NCBI GenBank assembly: GCA_902779075.1
Contig: CACZAK010000094.1
Location: 1-21,494 of the forward strand
DNA from: an uncultured bacterium
GTDB taxonomy: Bacteria > Verrucomicrobiota > Kiritimatiellia > RFP12 > UBA1067
Reading direction: 5' to 3'
Length of the DNA: 21,494 nt
The notes beneath the pieces are model-generated. The model did no database searches. It was not told the origin of the DNA and worked only from the letters and a program-made list of their open reading frames with translations. A program made the position numbers and the translations under genes. This document shows positions 15,250-21,494 of the stretch, in pieces (position 1 is the stretch's first letter; each line of letters starts with the position of its first letter).

Positions 15250-15403
15250 GTCCACGCACTAGACGCCTCTTGTCCACGCACTAGACACCTCCTGTCCACG
15301 CACTAGGTGCCTCCTGTCCACGCACTAGACGCATCCTGTCCACAGGCTAAAAGCAATCCCTCCACAGAGGAGTAGGAACTTGTCCATAGACTGGGAAATC
15401 CGT
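15250..15403 (+). repeat. 22-bp tandem array C, seven units
   Basis: Units start at 15250, 15272, 15294, 15316, 15338, 15360 and 15382. The first four share GTCCACGCACTAG and are nearly identical; the last three keep only GTCCACAG, CTCCACAG and GTCCATAG at the unit start. There are no spacers between units, so it is not a CRISPR array. The array directly follows array B with a 2-bp phase shift. Confidence 0.95.
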
Positions 15404-15475
15404 CCCCCCTTTCAGGTAACGGCTTCTATGGAGTAATCGCGGATGGTCTGAGTACCCTATCCAAAGCTGGCGCGG

Positions 15476-15491
15476 GCAAGCAATCGCTTGC
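15476..15491 (+). other. Small hairpin upstream of the second surface gene
   Basis: GCAAGC (15476-15481), loop AATC, GCTTGC (15486-15491), perfect. It lies inside a wider pair CCAAAGC (15461-15467) and GCTTTGG (15517-15523). Confidence 0.45.
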
Positions 15492-15535
15492 ACGTTTCGC
15501 GGAAGCGCCCCCGCTTGCTTTGGACAGGGGATTTG

Positions 15536-15557
15536 GTATCATGTCAATCAATGATAC
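15536..15557 (+). promoter_or_regulatory. Dyad GTATCAT-N8-ATGATAC, possible operator overlapping a -10
   Basis: Perfect 7-bp arms at 15536-15542 and 15551-15557. The left arm contains TATCAT (15537-15542), a good -10 hexamer, with TTGCTT (15515-15520) 16 bp upstream as a weak -35. A dyad overlapping a -10 fits a repressor site for the 15666 gene; this is inference. Confidence 0.4.
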
Positions 15558-15580
15558 GCCATGTACGGCAGATTCCACGC

Positions 15581-15630
15581 GGTAGTCCCTCCTGGCGAGC
15601 CGTGGTGGGGCGAGGCGTCCCGCCGAGCCG
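15581..15630 (+). repeat. Palindromic element relative in the leader of the second surface gene
   Basis: GGTAGTCCCTCCTGGCGAGC followed by GTGGTGGGGCGAGGCG and CCGCCGAGCCG. It shares CCTGGCGAGCCGT with the complement of the copy in the 17550 gene and GGTGGGGCGAG with the 17299 copy. It lies in the untranslated leader just ahead of the ribosome binding site. Confidence 0.65.
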
Positions 15631-15665
15631 CAAACGAAAAGAACCAATTTGAAAGGAAAAGCAAA

Positions 15666-17294
15666 ATGAAAACGAAACTGATGATATTGGCTGCGGTAGT
15701 TGCCGTGGCGTTTGGCGCGTGGGCCGGTACTGAAAAGGTCGACGGCTACACGTGGGTGTACCGAATCAACGGCGATACGGCGGAGATTTGCAATGGCTTG
15801 GTTGGAGCCGCCATCTTGCCTAGCCCCACAGGTACCGTGACGATCCCCTCCACGCTTGGCGGCAAGCCCGTGACGAGCATCGGGAGTTCTGCGTTCTCCA
15901 GTTGCAGTGGTCTTACGAGCGTGGCGATCCCCGACGGCGTGACGAGCATCGGGTATGATGCGTTCTCCGATTGCGACTCCATTACGAACGTGATAATGAG
16001 CGGTGATTGTCCATGTGGTATTCTTTGGGGTTATTTCGACGAGATTGATTCGTCATGTGTGGTGTATCTTCCGAGAGGAAATAGTACGTATGCCGTTAGT
16101 GATGGTAAGTGGCAGGAAATGACAGTTGAGTATTATGACCGTGAGCCGGAAGATGCGGTGATCTTTACTGTCACATTTGACGCGCAGGGCGGCTCGTTGG
16201 GGACAACTCGCCCCACCATTGTGACGAACGGCTGCGCGGTGGGTGAACTGCCAGAGGCATTGTGGGATGGCCACACGTTCGACGGCTGGTTTACCGAGGC
16301 GGCAGGCGGCAGTCCTGTGCGTGACGATACCATCGTCACGACAAACGTGACTTTCTACGCGCACTGGACGGCGCTTGATACCCCCGAGCCGACTCCAGAA
16401 CCTGAGCCCACTCCCGAGCCCACCCCAGTGCCGACTCCCGAACCAGAACCCACCCCTGAGCCGACCCCTGAACCGACCCCCGAGCCGTCTCCAGTACCTA
16501 CCCCTGAGCCCACGCCCACGCCTCTGCCGGAGGCTGTTGTCGGTGGAACGGTGGCTGATACTACCTTCTTGGTCAAGGCGCAGACGGTGAATGGTGCTCT
16601 ATATAATAGGAATAGTAGTATAGTTGGCACGATGCAGGTCAAGGTTGGCAAGGTCAGCAAGAAGGGAATCGTCAAGATTTCCGGCAATTCCACGCTGCTT
16701 GTTGACGGCAAGGCAAAGAAGGTCTCGGCTAAGGGGGTGAATGTCGCTTTGGACGCGATGGGGCGCGTACCTCCCGTGACTCTTGCCTTCAAGGCGCCGA
16801 TTGGGGATATGGCGTTTGAAATGGCTGCGGATGGATGTTTTACGCTGAAGAATGGCAATTATGTGATGGTTGAGAAGAAAGTGGGCGGTGACTGGAGCAA
16901 GTCGGGGGCAAAGGTGTATGTGGACGGCGCGCTCGGAGAGCGCGCCCTACCAGAGGGGACGATCGAGGAGCTGCTACCGGATGGCGAGCCGGTGATTCCG
17001 AAGGGCGGGAAGTGGTCGTTTGCGAAGGCTGCGGGCGTGAAGTACGCGAAAGACAAGAAGACGAAGGTGTCCAGCCTCGTGGTCGACACCAAGAAGGGTA
17101 CGAACCTCTCCGCGATGAAGCTCACGTACACGCCGAAGACGGGCATTTTCAAGGGCTCGTTCAAGGTGTATGCGATTCAGGGCGGGAAGCTGAAGAAGTT
17201 CACGGTCAAGGTGATTGGTGTTGTCACTGACGGGAAGGGCGAAGGTAGCGCAACTGGTCCGAATGGGCTGAGGTTTGACGTGAGGGTTGAGTAG
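15666..17294 (+). CDS. Secreted LRR_5/InlB-repeat surface protein with proline-rich stalk
   Basis: 542 aa from ATG 15666, chosen because GAAAGGA precedes it and a signal peptide (MKTKLMILAAVV... to about residue 20) starts there; the open frame back to 15561 would bury the signal behind a repeat-coded extension. Parts: short LRR_5 segment (about 54-112; VTSIGSSAFSSCSGLTSVAIP); one InlB-type repeat (about 166-236, ending YAHW); a Pro-Glu-Thr stalk of PEPTPEPTP type (about 238-288); and a lysine-rich C-terminal domain (about 290-542) with FKGSFKVYAIQGGKLKK, which resembles, from memory, C-terminal domains of many secreted Kiritimatiellota proteins. Same style as the giant protein at the left edge. 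A palindromic element is coded in frame near residues 421-429. Function unknown; adhesion or surface display is inferred. Confidence 0.85.
   Translation: MKTKLMILAAVVAVAFGAWAGTEKVDGYTWVYRINGDTAEICNGLVGAAILPSPTGTVTIPSTLGGKPVTSIGSSAFSSCSGLTSVAIPDGVTSIGYDAFSDCDSITNVIMSGDCPCGILWGYFDEIDSSCVVYLPRGNSTYAVSDGKWQEMTVEYYDREPEDAVIFTVTFDAQGGSLGTTRPTIVTNGCAVGELPEALWDGHTFDGWFTEAAGGSPVRDDTIVTTNVTFYAHWTALDTPEPTPEPEPTPEPTPVPTPEPEPTPEPTPEPTPEPSPVPTPEPTPTPLPEAVVGGTVADTTFLVKAQTVNGALYNRNSSIVGTMQVKVGKVSKKGIVKISGNSTLLVDGKAKKVSAKGVNVALDAMGRVPPVTLAFKAPIGDMAFEMAADGCFTLKNGNYVMVEKKVGGDWSKSGAKVYVDGALGERALPEGTIEELLPDGEPVIPKGGKWSFAKAAGVKYAKDKKTKVSSLVVDTKKGTNLSAMKLTYTPKTGIFKGSFKVYAIQGGKLKKFTVKVIGVVTDGKGEGSATGPNGLRFDVRVE
16926..16951 (+). 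repeat. Palindromic element copy 3, inside the second surface gene
   Basis: Arm GGCGCGCTC (16926-16934), loop GGA, arm GAGCGCGCC (16938-16946), tail CTACC (16947-16951). It encodes ALGERALP in the C-terminal domain without breaking the frame. Confidence 0.8.
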
Positions 17295-17298
17295 GTAA

Positions 17299-17420
17299 GG
17301 TGGGGCGAGCCCTCCGGGCGAGCCGAGGACGGCTCGCCCTATCAGGCGGCGCGCTCGGTGATCGCGCCCTACCGTACGGCTCGCCCCACCTTGCGGTTCG
17401 CCCGGAGGGCTCGCCCCACC
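17299..17420 (+). repeat. Cluster of palindromic elements with 26-bp outer inverted repeat
   Basis: Left end 17299-17324 (GGTGGGGCGAGCCCTCC then GGGCGAGCC) is the complement of 17395-17420 with one mismatch. Inside: hairpin GGGCGAGCC (17316) / GGCTCGCCC (17331-17339) followed by TATC; hairpin GGCGCGCTC (17348) / GATCGCGCC (17360-17368), one mismatch, followed by CTACC (17369-17373); and GGCTCGCCCCACC (17378-17390). The cluster begins 4 bp after the stop of the 15666 gene. Confidence 0.88.
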
Positions 17421-17444
17421 CTTGGAGCGCTCGTCCCTCCATTT

Positions 17445-17463
17445 CGCCGCCAAGGTGGCGGCG
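17445..17463 (+). other. Strong GC hairpin between the second surface gene and the fusion enzyme
   Basis: CGCCGCCA (17445-17452), loop AGG, TGGCGGCG (17456-17463), perfect 8-bp arms with the same 3-nt loop size as the palindromic elements. It is followed only by TTCCCC, so it is at best a weak terminator; it separates the repeat cluster from the promoter at 17488. Confidence 0.5.
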
Positions 17464-17487
17464 TTCCCCAGTCAGCAACAACGGGGA

Positions 17488-17517
17488 TTGACAGGTTGGC
17501 AGGAAAAATCTTACAAT
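17488..17517 (+). promoter_or_regulatory. Sigma70-type promoter of the fusion enzyme gene
   Basis: TTGACA (17488-17493), perfect -35, and TACAAT (17512-17517), five of six to TATAAT, with an 18-bp spacer. It lies 33 bp upstream of the ATG at 17550, leaving a short leader with AAAGG as ribosome binding site. Confidence 0.7.
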
Positions 17518-17549
17518 ATGCACGCAACAGCGCAAGAAAGGTATGGACC

Positions 17550-20500
17550 ATGAGAACAAGAAATATCCTTACATGTTTTGTCGCCGCCGTGATGGCAGCC
17601 GGGACCGCGTATGCGGCGATTGAAATCCGGTCGGACTATCCCGGCGGGAACGTGAAGGTCGAGAAGATCGACGAGGCGGCGAACGTCATCGTGCTGCGGC
17701 CCGACCTCCGAGACACGAAGGGCAACTGGTTCTACTGGGACTTCACCGTGCGGCGGTCGCGACGGAGCGCGACACTCCCAGGTGACGGCTCGCCAGGGAT
17801 GGCTCGCCCTACCGAGCAGACGATCCATTTCCAGTTTCCGAAGAACGGATACGATTACCTTGCCTCTCTCGGCCCGGCGATCAGCAAGGACGGCGGCAAG
17901 ACGTGGCGCTGGTTGAATGCGGACGGCAAACGGCATGAGCCGAAGAACGCGTTCGACTACACCTTTGCGGCGGACGAGACCGAGACGCGCTTCGCGACGT
18001 CGATTCCGTATTTGCAGAAGGACTGGGATGCGGCGAGCGCGCGCTGGCGCGGGAAGGACGGCGTGAAGTTCGACGTGCTCTGCAAGTCGCAGAGCGGCCG
18101 ACGTGACACGGAGCTGCTGCGCATCCCGTGTCGGAAGGGGAAGGCGAAGTGGCTGTTCGCATACACCGCCCGCCACCACGCCTGCGAGACGACGGCGAAT
18201 CCGGTCATGGAGGGAATCATCGACGAAATCCTCTCCGGCTCGCCGGAGGGCGAATGGGTCCGCGACAGCGCCGACTGCGTGTTCGTGCCGTTCATGGACA
18301 AGGACGGCGTGGAGGATGGCGACCAGGGGAAGAACAGGCGTCCGCACGACCACAACCGCGACTACGTTGCGGGCATCTACACGTCCGTGCGGGCCTGGAA
18401 GGAACTGCTTGTGCGCGAATCGCACGGGAAGAAGATAGTGTTCTTCGACCTTCATTCTCCGCACGTGAGAAGCTATCCACGCTGTCCCGAGCAGGACTGC
18501 GCGTTCACGTTCGGGTCGTTGAGCCAATGGCACAACGCGCACATCAACGCATTCCGCCGTAACTGGGCTGAGACGTCTAGGGGCGGTGCGCTTGCATACG
18601 ACGGGAAGAACGACATCAAGGCGGGAACGGGCTATTCAGTCAAAATGGAAAAAGACCGCGCGGCCGGGCTGGCGACGTCGCGGCAGTGGGTCGAGGCGCA
18701 GCCGAACTGCTGGGCGAGCCTCTGCTGCGAATTCGGCTATTCGCTCTGCAACGGCATCTATTCGCAGGACGGCGGACGCGAACTTGGCCACAATCTCCTG
18801 AAGGCCGAGGTGAGAACGGTGGCCGGTTCCAAATCCGGCGACATTGTCCTGTTCGACGCGGCGTCCGCCGACGCGTCGCGAATCTCCGCGCAGGACGGCG
18901 CGTTGTTTTCGCTCTCCAACGGGTTGTTGACCGTGAAGACGGCGCCGTCGGATTCCTACCCCGGCGTCTGCATCGCCGGCAAATGGGACCTCTCCCGCTA
19001 CGGCCGCATCGAGGTGGAGTTCGTGAACGGCGGCATCAACGGGAAGTACACGTTGCGGCTCCTCAATCCCGGCGGCGACCCCGGGAAGCAAAAAGGCAGC
19101 ATGGTGTACAAGCTTCCGATCAGAAACGAGGCACACGCCGTGCTGGGCACAAACATGACATCGCAGAATCCGGGGCTCAGCGCAATCGCCGAGCGGCTGA
19201 AGCCGCTCCGCGTCTGGGCGCTCCCGTACGCGGCGGGCGTGCCGTACGAGATGTACAAGTCCCGCAAGTCCGCGCCGCAGTCCGGAATCGGCCAGCTCGA
19301 TCGGAAGGACGTCGTGCAGTTGGCGGTGTACATCAACCAGCCGAAGTTGCCGCACACGTGGAGCGTGAAGCGCATCGTCGCGAAGAAAGAGGCGAAGCCG
19401 CTGGCGACGGGTGCCGCGCAGGAGTGGACGAAACTTTCAGAGAAGGAGTTCTTCCCGTTCCTCGACAAGTACGGACAGTTCCGCCACAAGGACTGGCCGG
19501 ACAAGGTCAATTCGGACGCCGACTTCGCCCGCCAGCGCGCGAAGGAGGAGAAGGACCTCGCCGCGCATCCGGGTCCGAAGGGCTGGGACAAGTGGGGCGG
19601 TTGGGCGGACGGTCCGCAGCTGCCGAAGACCGGCGGCTTCTCCACGACGAAGTGGAACGGCAAGTGGTGGATTGTCGATCCCGACGGACACCTCTGGTGG
19701 AGCCATGGTCCGGTGCGCGTGCTGCCGTCGAGCGCGATGACGCCGCTCGCCACGCCCGCCGGAGACCGTTCCGGCTGGTTCGCAGAGCTGCCGAAGCGCG
19801 ACGATCCCGTGTTCGGCACGTTCTACGAGACGCGCGACGAACTGCTCTGGCCCTACTACGGCAAGCGTGGCATCGACAAGGTGTACGACTTCTCCGCCGC
19901 GAACATCCGTCGGAAGTACGGCGAGAAGTGGTTCGAGACGTGGGCCGACCTCGCGCACCGCCGTCTGCGGAGCTGGAGCTGCAACACGATTGCCAACTCG
20001 TCCGACAAGCGAATCTGTCTGATGGACCGCACGCCCTACACGGAGCGCTTCGAGATCCATGCGCGTCCGATCGCCGGACACAAAGGCGGCTGGTGGGAGT
20101 TCTGCGATCCGTTCGACCCGTCGTTCCGCGCCGAGGCGCGTCGCATGACGGAGGTGTACAAGGCCGAGATCGACGATCCCTGGTGCTTTGGTTTCTTCGT
20201 CGATAATGAGCACCACTGGGGCGCGGCGCATTCGTTTGGCGTTTCCACGTTGAAGTCGCCCGCTGACCAGCCGTGCAAGGCCGTGTTCCGCGACAGGCTC
20301 AAGGCGAAGTACGGTACGGTCGCCAAGCTTAACGCCGCGTGGGGGATGTCGTACAAGGACTGGGACGATTTTCTGCGCGTGACGAAGGAACCGAAGTCGT
20401 TCAAGGGCGCGAAGGCCGATCTTGAGGCGTTCTCGTCCGAGATCGCCGAGAACTACTTCCGCATCATCCGCGAGGAGCTGAAACGCGCGAACCCCGGCAA

Positions 20501-20954
20501 GCTGTACCTCGGCTGCCGCTGGGCGGGCAGTGCGCCGGCGTTCACGGTAAAGGCGGCGGCGAAGTACTGCGACGTGCTGAGCTACAACGTCTATCGCAAG
20601 GAGATGAGCGGCTTCAAGCTGCCGGAGGGAATCGATGCGCCGGTGATGATCGGCGAGTTCCACTTCGGCGCGCTCGACCGCGGGCCGTTCTGTCCGGGGT
20701 TGATCCTTTTGCGCGACCAGAAGCACCGCGCCGAGACGTACAAGGAGTACGTGCGCACGTCGCTTGAGCATCCGCAGATCGTGGGCGTACACTGGCACCA
20801 GTTCTCGGACCAGGCCACGTCCGGGCGCTTCGACGGCGAGAACATGCAGGTGGGCTGGACGGACGTGTGCGACACGCCGTACTGGGACACAATCGAGGCC
20901 GTTCGCGAAATCGGCGCGAAAATCTACGAGATCCGCGCCGGCGGTACGCGCTGA
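17550..20954 (+). CDS. Secreted M14-carboxypeptidase-like / clan GH-A glycosidase fusion protein
   Basis: 1134 aa from ATG 17550, behind GAAAGG and before a signal peptide (NILTCFVAAVMAAGTAYA); the open frame back to 17358 is repeat sequence. Residues about 23-425 resemble M14 zinc carboxypeptidases with an N-terminal beta domain: HxxE at H210-E213 (RHHACET), DHNRDY (267-272) like the DxNRxW element, DLHSPH with H302 as third zinc ligand, and E394 (CCEFGY) as likely catalytic glutamate. Residues about 430-600 look like a beta-sandwich binding module. The C-terminal part starts with WWIVDPDGHLWWSHG (706-720), typical of agarase/GH50- or GH42-like enzymes, with acid/base candidate E887 (FFVDNEHHWG) and nucleophile candidate E1036 (MIGEFHFG), ending in HWHQFSDQATSGRFDGEN. 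Domain identities come from motif recognition only. A palindromic-type element encodes residues 78-88. Confidence 0.82.
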   Translation: MRTRNILTCFVAAVMAAGTAYAAIEIRSDYPGGNVKVEKIDEAANVIVLRPDLRDTKGNWFYWDFTVRRSRRSATLPGDGSPGMARPTEQTIHFQFPKNGYDYLASLGPAISKDGGKTWRWLNADGKRHEPKNAFDYTFAADETETRFATSIPYLQKDWDAASARWRGKDGVKFDVLCKSQSGRRDTELLRIPCRKGKAKWLFAYTARHHACETTANPVMEGIIDEILSGSPEGEWVRDSADCVFVPFMDKDGVEDGDQGKNRRPHDHNRDYVAGIYTSVRAWKELLVRESHGKKIVFFDLHSPHVRSYPRCPEQDCAFTFGSLSQWHNAHINAFRRNWAETSRGGALAYDGKNDIKAGTGYSVKMEKDRAAGLATSRQWVEAQPNCWASLCCEFGYSLCNGIYSQDGGRELGHNLLKAEVRTVAGSKSGDIVLFDAASADASRISAQDGALFSLSNGLLTVKTAPSDSYPGVCIAGKWDLSRYGRIEVEFVNGGINGKYTLRLLNPGGDPGKQKGSMVYKLPIRNEAHAVLGTNMTSQNPGLSAIAERLKPLRVWALPYAAGVPYEMYKSRKSAPQSGIGQLDRKDVVQLAVYINQPKLPHTWSVKRIVAKKEAKPLATGAAQEWTKLSEKEFFPFLDKYGQFRHKDWPDKVNSDADFARQRAKEEKDLAAHPGPKGWDKWGGWADGPQLPKTGGFSTTKWNGKWWIVDPDGHLWWSHGPVRVLPSSAMTPLATPAGDRSGWFAELPKRDDPVFGTFYETRDELLWPYYGKRGIDKVYDFSAANIRRKYGEKWFETWADLAHRRLRSWSCNTIANSSDKRICLMDRTPYTERFEIHARPIAGHKGGWWEFCDPFDPSFRAEARRMTEVYKAEIDDPWCFGFFVDNEHHWGAAHSFGVSTLKSPADQPCKAVFRDRLKAKYGTVAKLNAAWGMSYKDWDDFLRVTKEPKSFKGAKADLEAFSSEIAENYFRIIREELKRANPGKLYLGCRWAGSAPAFTVKAAAKYCDVLSYNVYRKEMSGFKLPEGIDAPVMIGEFHFGALDRGPFCPGLILLRDQKHRAETYKEYVRTSLEHPQIVGVHWHQFSDQATSGRFDGENMQVGWTDVCDTPYWDTIEAVREIGAKIYEIRAGGTR
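17781..17813 (+). repeat. Repeat element copy in the fusion enzyme gene (exactly 11 codons)
   Basis: 33 bp in frame, encoding GDGSPGMARPT. It contains GGCTCGCC twice (17787 and 17801) and ends CTACC. It lies between the beta strands WDFTV and TIHFQF of the N-terminal domain, i.e. in a likely surface turn. Its complement shares CTGGCGAGCCGT with the element at 15581. Confidence 0.7.
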
Positions 20955-20984
20955 AAAGTGCGACAACTTTCGCATTGCGCTCAC

Positions 20985-21009
20985 TTTCGGCTTGCGAAAC
21001 GGGCCGAAA
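20985..21009 (+). promoter_or_regulatory. Operator-like dyad TTTCGGC-N11-GCCGAAA over the pckG -35 region
   Basis: Perfect 7-bp arms at 20985-20991 and 21003-21009; the -35 box (20992-20997) lies between them and the right arm lies in the promoter spacer. This placement would allow a bound dimer to block RNA polymerase. The regulator is unknown. Confidence 0.45.
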
Positions 21010-21020
21010 AGCGATATAAT
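20992..21020 (+). promoter_or_regulatory. pckG: Sigma70-type promoter of pckG
   Basis: TTGCGA (20992-20997), 17-bp spacer, perfect TATAAT (21015-21020). The expected start near 21027 gives a leader of about 50 nt that carries a small hairpin and AAGGAG. Confidence 0.7.
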
Positions 21021-21036
21021 ACCATCCAATTTTCAA

Positions 21037-21052
21037 CCGGGCGTGTGCCCGG
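21037..21052 (+). other. Hairpin in the pckG leader
   Basis: CCGGGC (21037-21042), loop GTGT, GCCCGG (21047-21052). It ends 8 nt before AAGGAG (21060-21065), so it could shield or stabilise the 5' end of the message. Confidence 0.5.
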
Positions 21053-21075
21053 CAACTTCAAGGAGTAAACGAGAC

Positions 21076-21494
21076 ATGGCTAAGACGCCCAAATTCGCCA
21101 ACGCGAAGGTTTTCGCGTGGGTTGACAAGTGGAACAAAATCTGCACGCCCGACAAGATCGTGGTCGTGAAGGGCACGAAGAAGGAGCACCTCGATATCTG
21201 CGAGATGATGGTCAAGAAGGGCCAGTTCATCAAGCTGAACCCGAAGACGCGTCCGGACTGCTACCTCGCCCGTTCGCACGAGAGTGACGTGGCGCGCGTC
21301 GAGGGCCGCACGTTCATCTGCTCGAAGAAGGAGATCGACGCGGGTCCCACGAACCACTGGATGGACCCTGACCAGATGAAGAAGCTCATGACCAAGAGCT
21401 ACAAGGGCTGCATGAAGGGCCGCACGATGTACGTGATCCCGTTCGCGATGGGCCCGATCGGCAACCCGATCACCCAGTACGGCATCGAGATCAC
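21076..21494 (+). CDS. pckG: Phosphoenolpyruvate carboxykinase, GTP-dependent (3' partial)
   Basis: First 139 codons of a protein that is usually about 600 aa; cut by the window end. PckG interconverts oxaloacetate and PEP with GTP/GDP; in gut fermenters it often runs in the PEP-carboxylating direction toward succinate/propionate, which is inference here. Seen: YLARSHESDVARVEGRTFIC and the following KKEIDAGPTNHW, then KGRTMYVIPFAMGPIGNPI, all characteristic of the GTP-dependent family and different from the ATP-dependent enzyme. Start ATG at 21076 follows AAGGAG by 10 nt. It has its own promoter with an operator-like dyad and a leader hairpin. The catalytic P-loop and metal ligands lie beyond the window. 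Confidence 0.95.
   Translation, partial: MAKTPKFANAKVFAWVDKWNKICTPDKIVVVKGTKKEHLDICEMMVKKGQFIKLNPKTRPDCYLARSHESDVARVEGRTFICSKKEIDAGPTNHWMDPDQMKKLMTKSYKGCMKGRTMYVIPFAMGPIGNPITQYGIEI

Larger units (their letters stand above)
14101..15535 (+). other. Repeat-rich region of about 1.4 kb without a credible gene
   Basis: No frame here shows a recognisable protein, a ribosome binding site with a long frame, or codon use like its neighbours. The first 190 bp are GC-rich and include a run of nine G (14139-14147) flanked by GCGAG and CTCGC. From about 14300 to 14600 the sequence becomes AT-rich, with a large inverted repeat and phased GTGAA motifs. From 14700 to 15403 there are successive tandem arrays with a 22-bp period. 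The last 130 bp hold small hairpins and an upstream region for the 15666 gene. Confidence 0.75.

Noticed and set aside
15250..15403. CRISPR array reading of the regular 22-bp units
   Set aside because: Units are head-to-tail with no spacers, and no cas gene is present.
15521..15542. TGGACA as -35 with TATCAT as -10
   Set aside because: The spacer would be only 10 bp, too short for a sigma70 promoter.
15561..15665. Upstream N-terminal extension of the second surface protein
   Set aside because: It would be coded by the palindromic repeat and would hide the signal peptide; the ribosome binding site supports 15666.
17358..17549. Upstream N-terminal extension of the fusion enzyme
   Set aside because: It is repeat sequence and lies upstream of and across the promoter at 17488; the signal peptide starts at 17550.
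19437..21029. Long minus-strand open frame (530 codons) opposite the fusion enzyme
   Set aside because: It is a shadow of the GH domain coding sequence, has no family features and ends over the pckG promoter.

Overview
The window is GC-rich apart from one AT-rich island near 14.3-14.6 kb, and every gene I can support reads on the + strand. The gene content suggests an uncultured gut-type member of the PVC superphylum, most likely Kiritimatiellota or Lentisphaerota. The clues are a giant secreted LRR_5 (BspA-like)/InlB-repeat protein, a second smaller protein of the same style, a Tat-exported Gfo/Idh/MocA oxidoreductase, a huge secreted glycosidase of agarase/GH42-like type, and a GTP-dependent PEP carboxykinase. 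This placement is an inference from gene style; there is no rRNA or marker gene to fix it.

Layout. 1-5813: 3' part of a giant surface protein (204-bp tandem repeats, a SUMF1/FGE-like domain, a long LRR_5 array, three InlB-type repeats alternating with two beta-sandwich-like domains). 5938-7314: Tat-exported oxidoreductase. 7334-13145: a tight housekeeping run of metH (lacking the activation domain), rsmD, pncC/cinA C-domain, coaD, yceD (DUF177), rpmF and plsX. 13152-13228: tRNA-Pro(UGG). 13258-14100: exported SGNH/DUF4886 hydrolase. 14101-15535: about 1.4 kb without a credible gene, made largely of repeats. 15666-17294: second LRR/InlB surface protein. 17295-17487: block of short palindromic repeats. 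17550-20954: 1134-residue secreted enzyme that appears to fuse an M14 zinc-carboxypeptidase-like module to a clan GH-A glycosidase. 21076-end: pckG, cut by the window edge.

Three things stand out. (1) A family of small GC-rich hairpins (9-bp arms, 3-nt loop, CTACC tail) occurs between genes and also inside three genes without breaking their frames (metH twice, the 15666 gene once, a related element in the 17550 gene). The stems differ between copies but stay complementary, reminiscent of Rickettsia palindromic elements. (2) The non-coding region holds several unrelated tandem arrays that share a period of 22 bp, plus a GTGAA motif repeated every 10-11 bp and a large inverted repeat. I do not recognise this as a known element. 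(3) The peptidase-glycosidase fusion has the expected catalytic residues of both modules in place and could act on glycoprotein or proteoglycan substrates.

Functionally, the secreted proteins point to life on host or plant glycans. The central block covers methionine synthesis, ribosome maturation, CoA synthesis and the entry to phospholipid synthesis, in an order (rsmD, coaD, yceD, rpmF, plsX) that is widely conserved in bacteria.
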